Source: Neomelitea salexigens DSM 19753 (GTDB lineage: Bacteria; Pseudomonadota; Gammaproteobacteria; Pseudomonadales; Spongiibacteraceae). Taken from it: DNA of 64,000 bases. Location of the stretch: contig NZ_AULP01000002.1 in the NCBI RefSeq assembly GCF_000422345.1, positions 124,001-188,000 of the forward strand. The letters run 5' to 3'. This document shows positions 16,327 to 26,115 of the stretch, in pieces. The position numbers and the translations under genes are program-made. The notes under the pieces are model-generated. The model saw only the letters and a list, made by a program, of their open reading frames with translations. It was not told where the DNA came from and did not search any database. Position 1 is the stretch's first letter. Each line of letters starts with the position of its first letter.

Positions 16327-16854
16327 TTAATGATCGGTTGTCAGATGGTCTTCCAAAAGCTCGCTTTCGCGCTCCGCAATACCTTTTATATAAGTATTGA
16401 TGAATACGCCTGAAAGAGCGGCAACCATTCCAGCCATTGTCGGAATTGTTGCTTTTGAAACACCGCCGGCCATCGATTTAGCATCGCCACCACCGGTCAC
16501 TGCCATGATATTAAAGACTTCGATCATGCCTGTGACCGTGCCCAACAGACCCAGCAGCGGACAAAGCGCCACCATGGTCTGAATCATTGGCAGACTCGCA
16601 TTGATCTGCAGAGAAACCTCTGAGATCAATTTTTCGCGAATCTGCTTGGCATTCCAGGATTTGCGCTCACTGCGCGCTTCCCAGGTGTTGATAGCGTTAT
16701 TCACGTCTTTCGACAGCCCGAACTTGTAATACCAAACCCGTTCAATAGCGAGAGTCCACATGACGAAGGTCAGGAGGGCAATGTAGTTCAGTACAGGCCC
16801 ACCGGCTTCCATAAATCGCCGTATGATCTCGATCCATTCATTCAGTTGGTACAT
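16327..16854 (-). CDS. exbB2: ExbB / MotA-TolQ-ExbB proton channel protein
   Basis: A 175-residue MotA/TolQ/ExbB-family protein with three membrane helices. CPLLGLLGTVTGMIEVFN and GGVSKATIPTMAGMVAALSG are the family's conserved pore helices. It follows ttpC by 7 nt. The shorter length compared with classical ExbB matches ExbB2 of TonB2 systems. Confidence 0.93.
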   Translation of the reverse strand: MYQLNEWIEIIRRFMEAGGPVLNYIALLTFVMWTLAIERVWYYKFGLSKDVNNAINTWEARSERKSWNAKQIREKLISEVSLQINASLPMIQTMVALCPLLGLLGTVTGMIEVFNIMAVTGGGDAKSMAGGVSKATIPTMAGMVAALSGVFINTYIKGIAERESELLEDHLTTDH

Positions 16855-16861
16855 CGCTTAG

Positions 16862-18247
16862 TTACCCCGCGCGCCCTTCTGTGTGTTCGGCGATAATGCC
16901 AGTCGATTGCTCATCAAGCACATGCAGGATTTTCTTAGCGCGACCGCTAACAAACGTGTGCAGCAGTACAGTCGGGATGGCGACAACCAGACCCAGTACG
17001 GTCGTTACCAGAGCACCAGAGATACCACCGGCCATTGCCTTCGGATCGCCCGCACCAAAGATGGTGATAGCTTGGAAGGTGATGATCATACCGGTTACGG
17101 TACCCAGAAGACCCAGCAGCGGCGCTACCGCAGCGATGATCTTCAGCAAGTTCAGAGAGCGCTCCAAACGTGGTGTTTCTTTCAGAATAGCTTCTGACAG
17201 TTTCAGCTCGAGTGTTTCCGCATCCATACTTGGATTGTCTTCGTGTACTTTCAGAACACGGCCCAGGCTGTTGTTGTCATTAGCAGTTTTGCTCTTGAGC
17301 TGGCTGTTGACCTTCATATCTTCGATGGTCAGAACAATCAGGCGCCAGATAGCGATCAGCATAGCCAATACACCCACTGCAGTGATTACGTAACCAACCA
17401 CGCCACCTTGGTGCCAGCGCTCAGTCAGCGTTGGGCTATCGATCAGTGCAGCCAGGTATGAACCGCCCGAAGGACCAGTGGGGTCAACACCGAAAGGCGT
17501 TACGCCTGAAGTTGTTGATGCCAACTCGTTAGCCCAACCCATGTAGGGGCCTTTAGGCTGACGTGCCAACACTGCAACAGTGCCATTTTCTGAAATGTAC
17601 TGCAGGTATTCGCCGTCGCTGTTTACGAGGTTGAAGGTACCAACACGTACCACCTCTTGCTGAGTTTTCTCACCAGCAGCAGTAGTCACTTCAGTTTGGA
17701 ATTTCACCACTCGGCCTGATTCAGTCATTTCGCGCTGAAGCTCAAACCAAATACGCTCAATTTCCTCGATGCTTGGCAGCTCTTCAGCGCCGGACATCTT
17801 CGAGATCAGGTCATCAACGAACTGCTCACGATTGGGGAATTGAACGCTGATGATCGACGTCTGGAAGTTAGAACGCAGGTCGCCGGCAGTAGAGGTCAGG
17901 TGACCAAACAGCTCGGTCAACGTACCCAAACGCTCTTTCAACTGACGCTGCTTCTCGGTCAGGACGGTTTCGTTTTCTTCGAAGGTGTTTTCCAGCTCAG
18001 AAGAGCGCTTCTCTTCATCAGCCAGGGTTTTTTCAGCTTCTTTCAGCATTTTCTGCTGGTCGTAGCGAGCGTTTTTGAAACGCTGCTCGCGAGCTTTTTG
18101 CTCACGCGCGTCGCTTGCGCGACCTTGCTTAACCATTTGCAGCAGTTCATCCAGTGACTTGGCTTCTTGAGCCATCACGGGGCTTGATGCCAGAGCGATA
18201 GTGCCACCGATAGCCAGTACGGCAGCTTTCAACAGATTACGTTTCAT
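16862..18247 (-). CDS. ttpC: TtpC-type MotA/TolQ/ExbB proton channel protein
   Basis: A 461-residue protein. It has a signal peptide (cleavage near VMAQEA), a long periplasmic coiled coil (about 40-130), a loop domain and then three membrane helices with AAVAPLLGLLGTVTGMIITF and GGISGALVTTVLGLVVAIPT. This layout is TtpC, the extra ExbB-like subunit required for TonB2 function in Vibrio. Its start overlaps the DUF3450 stop by 1 nt. Confidence 0.9.
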   Translation of the reverse strand: MKRNLLKAAVLAIGGTIALASSPVMAQEAKSLDELLQMVKQGRASDAREQKAREQRFKNARYDQQKMLKEAEKTLADEEKRSSELENTFEENETVLTEKQRQLKERLGTLTELFGHLTSTAGDLRSNFQTSIISVQFPNREQFVDDLISKMSGAEELPSIEEIERIWFELQREMTESGRVVKFQTEVTTAAGEKTQQEVVRVGTFNLVNSDGEYLQYISENGTVAVLARQPKGPYMGWANELASTTSGVTPFGVDPTGPSGGSYLAALIDSPTLTERWHQGGVVGYVITAVGVLAMLIAIWRLIVLTIEDMKVNSQLKSKTANDNNSLGRVLKVHEDNPSMDAETLELKLSEAILKETPRLERSLNLLKIIAAVAPLLGLLGTVTGMIITFQAITIFGAGDPKAMAGGISGALVTTVLGLVVAIPTVLLHTFVSGRAKKILHVLDEQSTGIIAEHTEGRAG

Positions 18248-19077
18248 TATTTAGCAGCCTCCGGAGCCGGAATCGGGAGTTTCATGATATCGATGGACGC
18301 CTGCTTACGAGCGATACGCAAGCCTTTCTGGATAGCGCCACGGTAGTCGCCAGCATCCAGTTCAGTCCATGTGCCTTGGGTCTTGTCCCAAGCGCCCGAC
18401 ACTTTGCCATCGGTAGTTTGGTAAAGCAGACCGATGCGGCCGATACGGAGGAAGTTAACATCGCGCTCAGCACCGTTGACGGTCGCTACGCCTTTGTAGC
18501 TGTCAATTTTGCGGCCGTACTCGTTCTCGATTTTGTAGGCTTCAAGAACCTGACGGAATTTTTCAGCGATGGTGATATCAGAGCGATCCAGGTTGTTGCG
18601 CAGGAATTCGATACGCTCTTTGCGCTCCTCGAGGTGGAAAGGAACATCCAACTCAACGAATTGCTCCAGGCCGTCGATCATACGCTGAATCAGTGGATCG
18701 ATTTGGCGCTGAATGATCGTTGCTTCGTCAACCGCTTTTTCCAGGCTTGCGATACGACGCAATTGACCAGCGATCTGTTTTTCCAAACGCGCGTTGTAGA
18801 CGCGAAGGCCGTCGACCTGCTTCATCACTGTTTTGTAGTCTTGAAGCAAATCGCCAGTTTCTGCAGCCAGGCGGTCAATACGAACCTGAGAAGCCTTGGC
18901 AGACTTGGTGCGCTGTTCGCCAACTTTGACGATAGCACTCACAGGAATAAGGGGTTTAGCGGGCTTAGCGGGCGCAGCAGCGGCATCTTGCTCAGCTGAA
19001 TAAGCAGACGATGCAGCCAGCACACCTGCAGTCGCGGCGACCGCCAGCGCGATTGATTTCAATCGATGCATTTTCAT
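18247..19077 (-). CDS. DUF3450 periplasmic coiled-coil protein
   Basis: A 276-residue protein with a signal peptide (cleavage near SSAYSA), a coiled coil over about 60-160 and a globular C-terminus with GRIGLLYQTTDG and WTELDAGDYR, typical of DUF3450. It is the first gene of the TonB2-type operon and is likely periplasmic. DUF3450 proteins accompany TtpC clusters widely, but their mechanism is not known. Confidence 0.88.
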   Translation of the reverse strand: MKMHRLKSIALAVAATAGVLAASSAYSAEQDAAAAPAKPAKPLIPVSAIVKVGEQRTKSAKASQVRIDRLAAETGDLLQDYKTVMKQVDGLRVYNARLEKQIAGQLRRIASLEKAVDEATIIQRQIDPLIQRMIDGLEQFVELDVPFHLEERKERIEFLRNNLDRSDITIAEKFRQVLEAYKIENEYGRKIDSYKGVATVNGAERDVNFLRIGRIGLLYQTTDGKVSGAWDKTQGTWTELDAGDYRGAIQKGLRIARKQASIDIMKLPIPAPEAAK

Positions 19078-19267
19078 GGGAATTGCTTTTCCTATTTGGG
19101 ACGTTTAGTGAAAGCAGAGCTTATTATCTTCTGTCAGCCGTACGGCCAGTCGCAAGACCGTGCTTTCATACAGCGGGACTTATTTTAATCACGGGCTTTC
19201 GCAAGAATCAACGAGAAAGCTAAATGTTTCGTAATATAAAAGTTAGGGAAAATGCGTAAGGAATAAT

Positions 19268-19315
19268 TGTTACCGATACGTAGTTTATGGTAACAGATTA
19301 GAGCCGCCAGGTAAC
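19268..19315. promoter_or_regulatory. GGTAACA repeats in the gap upstream of the TonB2 operon
   Basis: TGTTACC (19268-19274) and GGTAACA (19289-19295) form a 7-bp inverted repeat with a 14-nt spacer. A further GGTAACA follows near 19309. They lie about 190 nt ahead of the DUF3450 start, in a 292-bp gap with no gene. They may bind a regulator; none is identified. Confidence 0.35.
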
Positions 19316-19369
19316 ACTCTCGCAATGAAAGTGATTAGCACATCCCTTTTAAAAACACCAACAAAACCC

Positions 19370-19882
19370 TTACAGCGCGCGACGCTGATAATTGACGAAG
19401 GCGTAGGCTGGGGCGCCCTCTTCCGCAGCGAAGTTTTGCCGAGACACCTCACCCCAGTCCCGCTCATCGAGTTCAGGGTAGAAAGCATCGCCATCAACCT
19501 CTGCGGCCACTTCCGTGACGTAAACGCGGTCAACGCTAGTTAAGCTCTGGCGGTAGAGCGTCTCGCCGCCGATAACGAAAATCTCATCAAGGCCGTCGCG
19601 CTCAGCGCTTTCACGGGCAGCATGCAGCGCGTCTTCAAGTGATGCGCAAACCTTGGCTCCCGTCGCACCGTAGCCTTGCTGGCGAGTCACAACAATATTT
19701 TCACGCCCAGGCAAAGGGCGGCCGATAGACTCCCAGGTTTTGCGCCCCATGATAATGGGCTTGCCCATAGTTAGCGCTTTAAAGTGCTTCAAATCGGCAG
19801 GCAGATGCCACGGCAGGCGGTTTTCCACCCCAATGACTCGCTGGCGATTCAAGGCGACAATGTGTGCAACAGCTATCGGCAT
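19370..19882 (-). CDS. folA: dihydrofolate reductase
   Basis: A 170-residue DHFR. IVALNRQRVIGVENRLPWHL, FKALTMGKPIIMGRKTWESI and GRPLPGRENIVVTR are the conserved substrate and NADPH regions; FVIGGETLYRQ is the C-terminal cofactor loop. It regenerates tetrahydrofolate oxidised by ThyA, its upstream neighbour. ATG 19882 is preferred over GTG 19888 because AAAGGA lies 7 nt upstream. Confidence 0.96.
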   Translation of the reverse strand: MPIAVAHIVALNRQRVIGVENRLPWHLPADLKHFKALTMGKPIIMGRKTWESIGRPLPGRENIVVTRQQGYGATGAKVCASLEDALHAARESAERDGLDEIFVIGGETLYRQSLTSVDRVYVTEVAAEVDGDAFYPELDERDWGEVSRQNFAAEEGAPAYAFVNYQRRAL

Positions 19883-19894
19883 TAACACGTCCTT

Positions 19895-20734
19895 TTATAT
19901 GGCAATGGGAGCCTTAATGGCTGGGTAGGGGTCATAGCCCTCGAACTCGAAGTCGGCAAAGTCATAATCGAAGATCGACGCCGGACGACGATTGATGCGC
20001 AGCGTTGGCTGCGCGCGAGGCTGGCGACGCAATTGCTCTTCGACAATCTCATCGGTGAGATGGTTTTGATAGAGGTGGCAGTCGCCAAAGGTGTGCACAA
20101 ACTCGCCAACATCCAGATCACACTGCTGGGCAATCATGTGTGTCAGCAGGGCATAGCTGGCGATATTAAAGGGCACCCCGAGGAATAAATCGGCGCTGCG
20201 CTGGTAGAGCTGACAAGACAAACGGCCATTGGCGACATAAAACTGGAACAAGGTGTGACACGGCGGCAGCGCGGCACGCCCAGCACGCACATTGTCCTGA
20301 GGGCTCACTGACTCATCGGGGAGGTCAGCCGGGTTCCAGGCATTCACCAGCAAACGCCGTGAGTCCGGTTTGCGACGGATCATATCCACCACTTCACTAA
20401 TCTGGTCAATGGTCGACCCATCTGGGCAGGCCCAGCTTCGCCACTGTTTGCCATAGATCGGCCCCAGGTCGCCATCCTCCAGCGCCCACTCGTCCCAGAT
20501 CGTCACCCCGCGCTCGCGTAGCCAGTTGTTGTCACAACTGCCATTTAAGAACCAAATCAACTCGTAAATAATACTGCGAAGGTGCACCTTCTTGGTGGTT
20601 AACAACGGAAAGCCCGCCTGCAGATCAAAGCGCAGCTGGCGACCAAATACCGAGCGCGTTCCCACTCCGGTGCGGTCACCTTTATCCACGCCGTTGTCAC
20701 GCACATCGCGCAATAAGTCTAAATACTGTTGCAT
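19895..20734 (-). CDS. thyA: thymidylate synthase
   Basis: A 279-residue ThyA with catalytic Cys159 in [11 protein letters not shown], folate-binding [12 protein letters not shown], and [19 protein letters not shown]. It makes dTMP from dUMP using methylene-THF. Compared with the 264-residue E. coli enzyme there is an insertion of about 15 residues ([15 protein letters not shown]) just before the active-site Cys. It lies 4 nt after lgt, as in many gammaproteobacteria. Confidence 0.97.
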   Translation of the reverse strand: MQQYLDLLRDVRDNGVDKGDRTGVGTRSVFGRQLRFDLQAGFPLLTTKKVHLRSIIYELIWFLNGSCDNNWLRERGVTIWDEWALEDGDLGPIYGKQWRSWACPDGSTIDQISEVVDMIRRKPDSRRLLVNAWNPADLPDESVSPQDNVRAGRAALPPCHTLFQFYVANGRLSCQLYQRSADLFLGVPFNIASYALLTHMIAQQCDLDVGEFVHTFGDCHLYQNHLTDEIVEEQLRRQPRAQPTLRINRRPASIFDYDFADFEFEGYDPYPAIKAPIAI

Positions 20735-20738
20735 AACC

Positions 20739-21533
20739 CTATCCTTGCACTCTGTCTCGACGGTAGGCGTAGATCAACACACCCAAACCCACCGCAATCA
20801 TCGGCAGCGACAATAACTGCCCGCGCGTCACCCAGCCCAGCGCATCGAAGCCGATATGGCCATCGGGCTCGCGGAAAAACTCCACTATAAATCTGAAAAT
20901 GCCGTAGCACAGCACAAAGAGTGCGCCGGGCGCCAACCGGGGACGCTGCTTGCGGGTATAAAGGAACACGATCAAAAACAGCAACACGCCCTCTAACGCA
21001 AACTGGTAAAGCTGCGACGGATGGCGCGGCAACTGACTGGGGTCGCGCGGAAAGAGCATCCCGATCGCGCTGTCGGTTGGCCGCCCCCAAAGCTCCTGAC
21101 CGATGAAGTTGCCAATGCGCCCAAGGCCCAAGCCAATGGGAACCAAGGGAGCAATAAAGTCCCACAGCGCATAGATCGACACATCAATACGCTTGGCATA
21201 GATCGCAATGGCAAGCACGACACCCAAGAACCCGCCGTGAAATGCCATTCCCCCTTCCCAAATACGGAAAAGCCAAAGCGGGTCGGCGAGAAATTGTTCG
21301 AAATTGTAAAACACCACATAGCCAAACCGACCACCGAGAATGACCCCCAGCGCCCCATAGAAAATCAGATCTTCCAACTGATCCTCCTTCAGCGGACTCC
21401 AGGGCTGTCTGCAGCGCATTTTGCCGATGTACCAAGCCGCGGCAAAACCCGCCAGGTACATCAGGCCGTACCAATGTATCGCCAGTGGCCCCAGCTGAAC
21501 GGCAACGGGGTCGATATCTGGATGCCTGAGCAT
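20739..21533 (-). CDS. lgt: prolipoprotein diacylglyceryl transferase
   Basis: A 264-residue inner-membrane enzyme with about seven helices. [22 protein letters not shown] and [17 protein letters not shown] are the Lgt signature regions. It transfers diacylglycerol to the lipobox Cys of prolipoproteins such as the giant lipoprotein and the iron-binding protein in this window. ATG 21533 is chosen (family-like start, GGAG upstream) over the longer frame that would run into the preceding gene. Confidence 0.96.
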   Translation of the reverse strand: MLRHPDIDPVAVQLGPLAIHWYGLMYLAGFAAAWYIGKMRCRQPWSPLKEDQLEDLIFYGALGVILGGRFGYVVFYNFEQFLADPLWLFRIWEGGMAFHGGFLGVVLAIAIYAKRIDVSIYALWDFIAPLVPIGLGLGRIGNFIGQELWGRPTDSAIGMLFPRDPSQLPRHPSQLYQFALEGVLLFLIVFLYTRKQRPRLAPGALFVLCYGIFRFIVEFFREPDGHIGFDALGWVTRGQLLSLPMIAVGLGVLIYAYRRDRVQG

Positions 21534-21534
21534 A

Positions 21535-22347
21535 TTAAAGAGCTCCGTATATAAAGTGACTGCCAACGGCGAGCAGAAATAATGCAAAAGCTTGCTTTAG
21601 CCGACGAGCAGGTAGTTTCTGAGCCAGATTAGCGCCCAATTTAGCGCAGGGAGTACTGCACAGGATGATCGCCAGCAACGCCGGCCAATACACAAAACCA
21701 CTAGACCACGCAGGCAGCTCTGGGTGCCCATAACCGGCAACAATATTTGTCAGCGCACCGACAATGGCAATGGGTAAGCCGCAGGCAGCAGATGTCGCCA
21801 CCGCGCGCTGCATCTTCACGTTGCACCAAGTGAGAAAAGGCACGGTTAGTGAACCACCACCAATGCCAAACAGCGCCGACAAGAAGCCGATAAAGCCGCC
21901 GGCCAGCGCCGTTTGTGGGCGAGCCGGCAACTGCCGGTCGGCTGGTGGCGATAACCCAAATGCCATTTGCGCAGCGATCAACAGAGCAAAAATACCAAAC
22001 ACCAATTTGAGGCGTTCACCGGGCAGAGAGGCCGCGAGGGCAACGCCGCCCACCACACCAATCGCAATACCGGGTGCCAGCAGTCGCCAGGTTGGCCAAT
22101 CAACGTTGCCGTGACGCTGATGCGCCCTTACAGAGCTGACAGAAGTGAACACAATACTGGCCAGCGATGTGCCCACCGCCAGCTGAACCGCAACCAGCGA
22201 TGACACCCCCTGCAGTGCGAAGCAGTAGATCAGCGCCGGCACAATCACCAGACCGCCGCCCACCCCAAACAACCCCGCAGACAGGCCTGCCAGCGCACCA
22301 ACAGCGAGATAGATAAGAACAACTGTCACGCCAGCTCTCCGCCACAA
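21535..22347 (-). CDS. TauE/SafE-family membrane permease
   Basis: A 270-residue polytopic protein with two half repeats: AGLSAGLFGVGGGLVIVPAL and IGFLSALFGIGGGSLTVPFL. These glycine-rich motifs define the sulfite exporter TauE/SafE family. The substrate (sulfur oxyanion or organic anion) is not predictable. It stops 1 nt before the lgt start, so the four genes to folA probably form one operon. Confidence 0.92.
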   Translation of the reverse strand: MWRRAGVTVVLIYLAVGALAGLSAGLFGVGGGLVIVPALIYCFALQGVSSLVAVQLAVGTSLASIVFTSVSSVRAHQRHGNVDWPTWRLLAPGIAIGVVGGVALAASLPGERLKLVFGIFALLIAAQMAFGLSPPADRQLPARPQTALAGGFIGFLSALFGIGGGSLTVPFLTWCNVKMQRAVATSAACGLPIAIVGALTNIVAGYGHPELPAWSSGFVYWPALLAIILCSTPCAKLGANLAQKLPARRLKQAFALFLLAVGSHFIYGAL

Positions 22348-22390
22348 AGCCTGCTATTATGGACAGCCCTGATTTCAAGTGCCACCCGCC

Positions 22391-23110
22391 ATGTGTTTAA
22401 TTTTACTGTCTTGGCAGCCACAGTCAGCGCGCCCCCTGACCATCGCCGCAAACCGGGACGAATTTTTTGAACGCCCCACCCTCCCAGTGCACTTTTGGCC
22501 AGAGGCACCCCACATTCTGGCTGGCCGGGATCAGCAATTCGGCGGCAGCTGGCTGGGTTTAAGCACCAACGGGCGCTTCGCCGCCATTACCAACTTACGC
22601 AATCGGGAAGTCGGCGATCAAAGTCGCGGCGAACTGGTTCGCCGCTTCCTCGATAGCGGCGAGAGCTGCTCAATGTTTTTCGATGAATTAGAGACAGAGA
22701 AATACCAGTACCGCCCTTTCAACTTTATCGCTTTTGACGGCAGCACCCTGGCGCACAGCGACAATATCTCTTCGGGCTGGAACAACTTGGAAGCAGGGAT
22801 ACACTGCATTGGCAACATCCCACACACGGCGCGCAGCGCAAAAACGGATCTGGCGCTCGCCGACTTCAAGCCGTTAGCAGCTGGCCACGACGACCCGAAA
22901 CCCTTGCTGACGCTTATGCAAGACGACCGCCCCACTGTCGACAGTGACGACGAGCTACAACAGATGTTGTCCTGCCGCTTTGTGCGAAGTTCAGTCTACG
23001 GCACCCGTTCCACTAGCGTCGTTTTTGTTCGCAAAGACGGAGCAGAGCTGTGGGAACAAGGTTACGACAGCAAACAGCGTCCGGCCGAACTTCGCCACTT
23101 TCAGGTGTAA
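22391..23110 (+). CDS. NRDE/TANGO2-family protein
   Basis: A 239-residue protein beginning MCLILLSW, with TIAANRDEFFERPT (the NRDE motif) and GGSWLGLSTNGRFAAITNLR. The Cys after Met is conserved in this Ntn-hydrolase-like family, which supports ATG 22391 as the start rather than the GTG 12 nt upstream. The family is related to eukaryotic TANGO2; its biochemical role is not settled. It converges with ptsP. Confidence 0.92.
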   Translation: MCLILLSWQPQSARPLTIAANRDEFFERPTLPVHFWPEAPHILAGRDQQFGGSWLGLSTNGRFAAITNLRNREVGDQSRGELVRRFLDSGESCSMFFDELETEKYQYRPFNFIAFDGSTLAHSDNISSGWNNLEAGIHCIGNIPHTARSAKTDLALADFKPLAAGHDDPKPLLTLMQDDRPTVDSDDELQQMLSCRFVRSSVYGTRSTSVVFVRKDGAELWEQGYDSKQRPAELRHFQV

Positions 23111-23133
23111 TGCTCAGGCTCGCGGGCAAGCAC

Positions 23134-25395
23134 TCAGGGCCCGGGGGGCAATAACTTTTCCATCCCAGACTCGGCCAGCGCACTGCGCAGCAAGGCACGA
23201 ACTTCATCAGCCGTATCGGCAGTCATCGCGGTTGTTAGCAAGTTTTTCAAGTCACTCATCGTCGACGCTCGAACCACCGCTTTTACACGCAGCAAGCTGT
23301 TGTCGTTCATCGAGAGCATATCGTAGCCCATCGCGGTCAATAGCAGCACCGCGCCGGGGTCGCCTGCCAGCTCACCACAAATACCCACCGGCTTACCTTC
23401 GGCATGCGCCGCATCCACTACATTGAGCAGGCTACCCAGCACTGCCGGGTGGTAGGCATGATAGAGGTCAGCCACGCGGGTATTATTGCGGTCCACCGCC
23501 AGCAAGTACTGCGTCAGGTCATTCGATCCGACCGACAGAAAATCGACACGACGGGCAAGCTGACGGGCTTGATACACCGCCGCGGGCACCTCCACCATCA
23601 CGCCAATAGGGGGCAGGCTGATATCCCAGCCATCCTCGACCAGCTCATCATAAGCGCGACGCACCAGCACCAGGGCCTCATCCACCTCTTGAACGTTGCT
23701 GATCATCGGCAACATGATGCGAAGGTTATCCAGCCCCGAGCTCGCCTTGAGCATTGCTCTGACCTGCACCAGAAATATTTCAGGGTGGTCCAACGTAACG
23801 CGAATGCCGCGCCATCCTAGAAAAGGATTTTCCTCGTCAATTGGGAAGTAAGGCAGCGCCTTGTCGCCACCAATATCCAGGGTGCGCATGGTGACCGGTA
23901 GCGGTGCAAACGCTAGTAATTGCTCGCGATAAATAATCCGCTGCTCTTCTTCACTGGGGAAGCGTTCTCGCAATAGGAAAGGAATTTCTGTTCGATACAG
24001 GCCAACGCCCTCTGCCCCGCGATCGAGCGAGCGCGCGACATCCGCCATCAAACCGGTGTTCACCCACAGCGGCATGCGATGGCCATCACGCGTTTCGCTC
24101 GGCAAGTCACGGAGCGCCTCCAGCCCCTGGCTCAGGGCCTGATCTTCCTCAAGCAAGGCCCGAAAATGCTCAGAGACTTCCGGCGTTGGATTGTAGTGCA
24201 CATAGCCGCTGTAACCATCAACGACCAGGCTGGCATGCTCTATCTGGGTATAGGGCAAATCGCTTGCCCCCATCACCGTGGGGATGCCCATCGCTCGCGC
24301 CAGAATCGCAACATGGGAGTTGCTGGAGCCTCTCACCGACACCATGCCCACCAGCTTTTCTCTGGGCACTTCCCCAAGCATCGACGCCGTCAGTTCTTCG
24401 CCGACCAAGATCGTGTCAGCGGGATAATCGGTATCGCGCTCGTTACTCGCCTGCAAGTAGCTCAACACTCGCCGCCCAAGGTCTTTAATGTCGGTTGCGC
24501 GATCTTTGAAATACGGGTCGTCCATCATTTCAAAAGTGTTGATGTGACCACTGACAACCTGAGCCAACGCTCCCTGCGCCCACTCGCCCTCGCGAATCTT
24601 TGCCTCCACCTCAGACAGCCACACGCCGTCATCGAGAATTCGCAGATAGACATCGAACAATGCCAATTCTTCCGGAGACAATTGCCCGACAAGCTTGCCA
24701 CTGAGTTCGCGAATATCGACGCGCACCGCATCGAGCGCCGCCTCAAAGGCCCGCAGCTCTGCGTCGGCGTCCTCGCTGCGGCGCTGTGGCACCGAGTGCA
24801 ACTCAGCACTGGGAACAATCACTACCGCGCGACCAATGGCCACGCCCGGCGCGCCCGCTATCCCTTTGAATAAGGCAGAAGCGGTCACAGAGTCCTGCGT
24901 CTTTGAAATTGAGCCGGTTGCTCGCGCGTGGGCCAACACACCTGCCAACTGCGCGGACATGGTGACCAAAAACGCCTCTTCTTCTTCGTCGAAGCGGCGA
25001 CTATCCTTCTGCTGCACTACCAACACCCCCAACACTTCGCGCTGGTGGATAATGGGCGCCCCCAGGAAAGAGTGGTATTGCTCTTCACCAATACCCGGTA
25101 GCAATAAAAAGTTGGGATGTTTCTCGGCGTGATCGAGGTTCAGGGGCTCCTCGCGGCGCGCCACCTGGCCAACCAGCCCTTCGTCGGCCGCCAAGCTCGC
25201 TTTCCCGATTAAATCTGGATTGAGGCCTTGGTTCGCCATAAAGATGAGGCGACCACTCTCGGGGTTGCGAAGGTAGACCGTGCACACGTCTGTGCCCATC
25301 ACCTCGGCAATGCGCTCGACAATAATATCCAGCGCTGCCTGCAGATTACCCGCCGCATTAACCGCCTGAACTATTCCTCGCAGCGCCGCCAGCAT
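23134..25395 (-). CDS. ptsP: PtsP, GAF-domain enzyme I of the nitrogen phosphotransferase system
   Basis: A 753-residue protein with an N-terminal GAF domain (about 15-165), then the PEP-utilising enzyme I parts. The phosphohistidine loop is GSSNSHVAILARAMGIPTV; GAEGVGLYRTEIPFL, GWRGIRVTLDHPEIF and FLSVGSNDLTQYLLAVDRNN are the PEP-binding regions. It phosphorylates NPr and so feeds a regulatory chain linked to nitrogen status. It directly follows rppH with a 1-nt overlap, the arrangement of Pseudomonas. Confidence 0.96.
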   Translation of the reverse strand: MLAALRGIVQAVNAAGNLQAALDIIVERIAEVMGTDVCTVYLRNPESGRLIFMANQGLNPDLIGKASLAADEGLVGQVARREEPLNLDHAEKHPNFLLLPGIGEEQYHSFLGAPIIHQREVLGVLVVQQKDSRRFDEEEEAFLVTMSAQLAGVLAHARATGSISKTQDSVTASALFKGIAGAPGVAIGRAVVIVPSAELHSVPQRRSEDADAELRAFEAALDAVRVDIRELSGKLVGQLSPEELALFDVYLRILDDGVWLSEVEAKIREGEWAQGALAQVVSGHINTFEMMDDPYFKDRATDIKDLGRRVLSYLQASNERDTDYPADTILVGEELTASMLGEVPREKLVGMVSVRGSSNSHVAILARAMGIPTVMGASDLPYTQIEHASLVVDGYSGYVHYNPTPEVSEHFRALLEEDQALSQGLEALRDLPSETRDGHRMPLWVNTGLMADVARSLDRGAEGVGLYRTEIPFLLRERFPSEEEQRIIYREQLLAFAPLPVTMRTLDIGGDKALPYFPIDEENPFLGWRGIRVTLDHPEIFLVQVRAMLKASSGLDNLRIMLPMISNVQEVDEALVLVRRAYDELVEDGWDISLPPIGVMVEVPAAVYQARQLARRVDFLSVGSNDLTQYLLAVDRNNTRVADLYHAYHPAVLGSLLNVVDAAHAEGKPVGICGELAGDPGAVLLLTAMGYDMLSMNDNSLLRVKAVVRASTMSDLKNLLTTAMTADTADEVRALLRSALAESGMEKLLPPGP

Positions 25396-25901
25396 CAGCT
25401 TGAATGACTCCCCAGGGTATCTCGCAGTAGACGAACATGCCTGCCCGCCAGCTCTTTCATCGCGCGGCGGTATACTTCACGCTTAAAGGCCACCACTTGA
25501 CCGAGTGGATACCAGTAACTCACCCACTGCCAATAATCAAACTCCGGCTTGCGGCCACAATTAAAGCGGATATCGGACTCGTTACCGACCATTCTCAACA
25601 AAAACCACTTCTGCTTCTGACCGATACACAACGGCTTATTGTCTTTACGAATCAGCCGCTTGGGCAATCGATAGCGCAACCAACCGCGCGTGCAGGCGAG
25701 AATTTCAACATCGCTTTCCCTCAGGCCAACCTCTTCATACAGCTCGCGGTACAGGGCCTGCTCTGGGGTTTCACCGTCGTTAATCCCACCTTGGGGGAAT
25801 TGCCAGGCGCTCTGACCAACACGGCGCGCCCACAACACCTGACCGCAGTCATTGGCGATAACAATGCCAACGTTGGGACGAAATCCATCCGAATCAATCA
25901 C
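25395..25901 (-). CDS. rppH: RNA pyrophosphohydrolase
   Basis: A 168-residue Nudix hydrolase. [20 protein letters not shown] followed by VGL is the complete Nudix box, and WQFPQGG and YRLPKRL are typical of RppH. It removes pyrophosphate from mRNA 5' ends and so triggers decay. The start [15 protein letters not shown] is the family start. Confidence 0.96.
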   Translation of the reverse strand: MIDSDGFRPNVGIVIANDCGQVLWARRVGQSAWQFPQGGINDGETPEQALYRELYEEVGLRESDVEILACTRGWLRYRLPKRLIRKDNKPLCIGQKQKWFLLRMVGNESDIRFNCGRKPEFDYWQWVSYWYPLGQVVAFKREVYRRAMKELAGRHVRLLRDTLGSHSS

Positions 25902-26115
25902 ATGCTCACCTGTGTTAACGTTTTTTTCTAATTTGATCTATTGTTCCACAAATTCGTGGAGCTGGGAATTCGCCCCAGCGGCTGCAAATTCACGCAGCGC
26001 TGCCAATGCCAGAGTAGACAGCACAAAAGCCAATGCAAAAGCCACGCCGAGAAGCTATGCTTGCCGTTTTTGAAGCAGCGCCCAGCCAATGGGCCTAGTT
26101 AAGTAAGGGTTTACG

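Noticed and set aside
25902-26115. Possible small hydrophobic peptide on the minus strand (about 35 codons from a GTG)
   Set aside because: It has an attractive membrane-helix composition but no clear ribosome binding site and no family; chance cannot be excluded.
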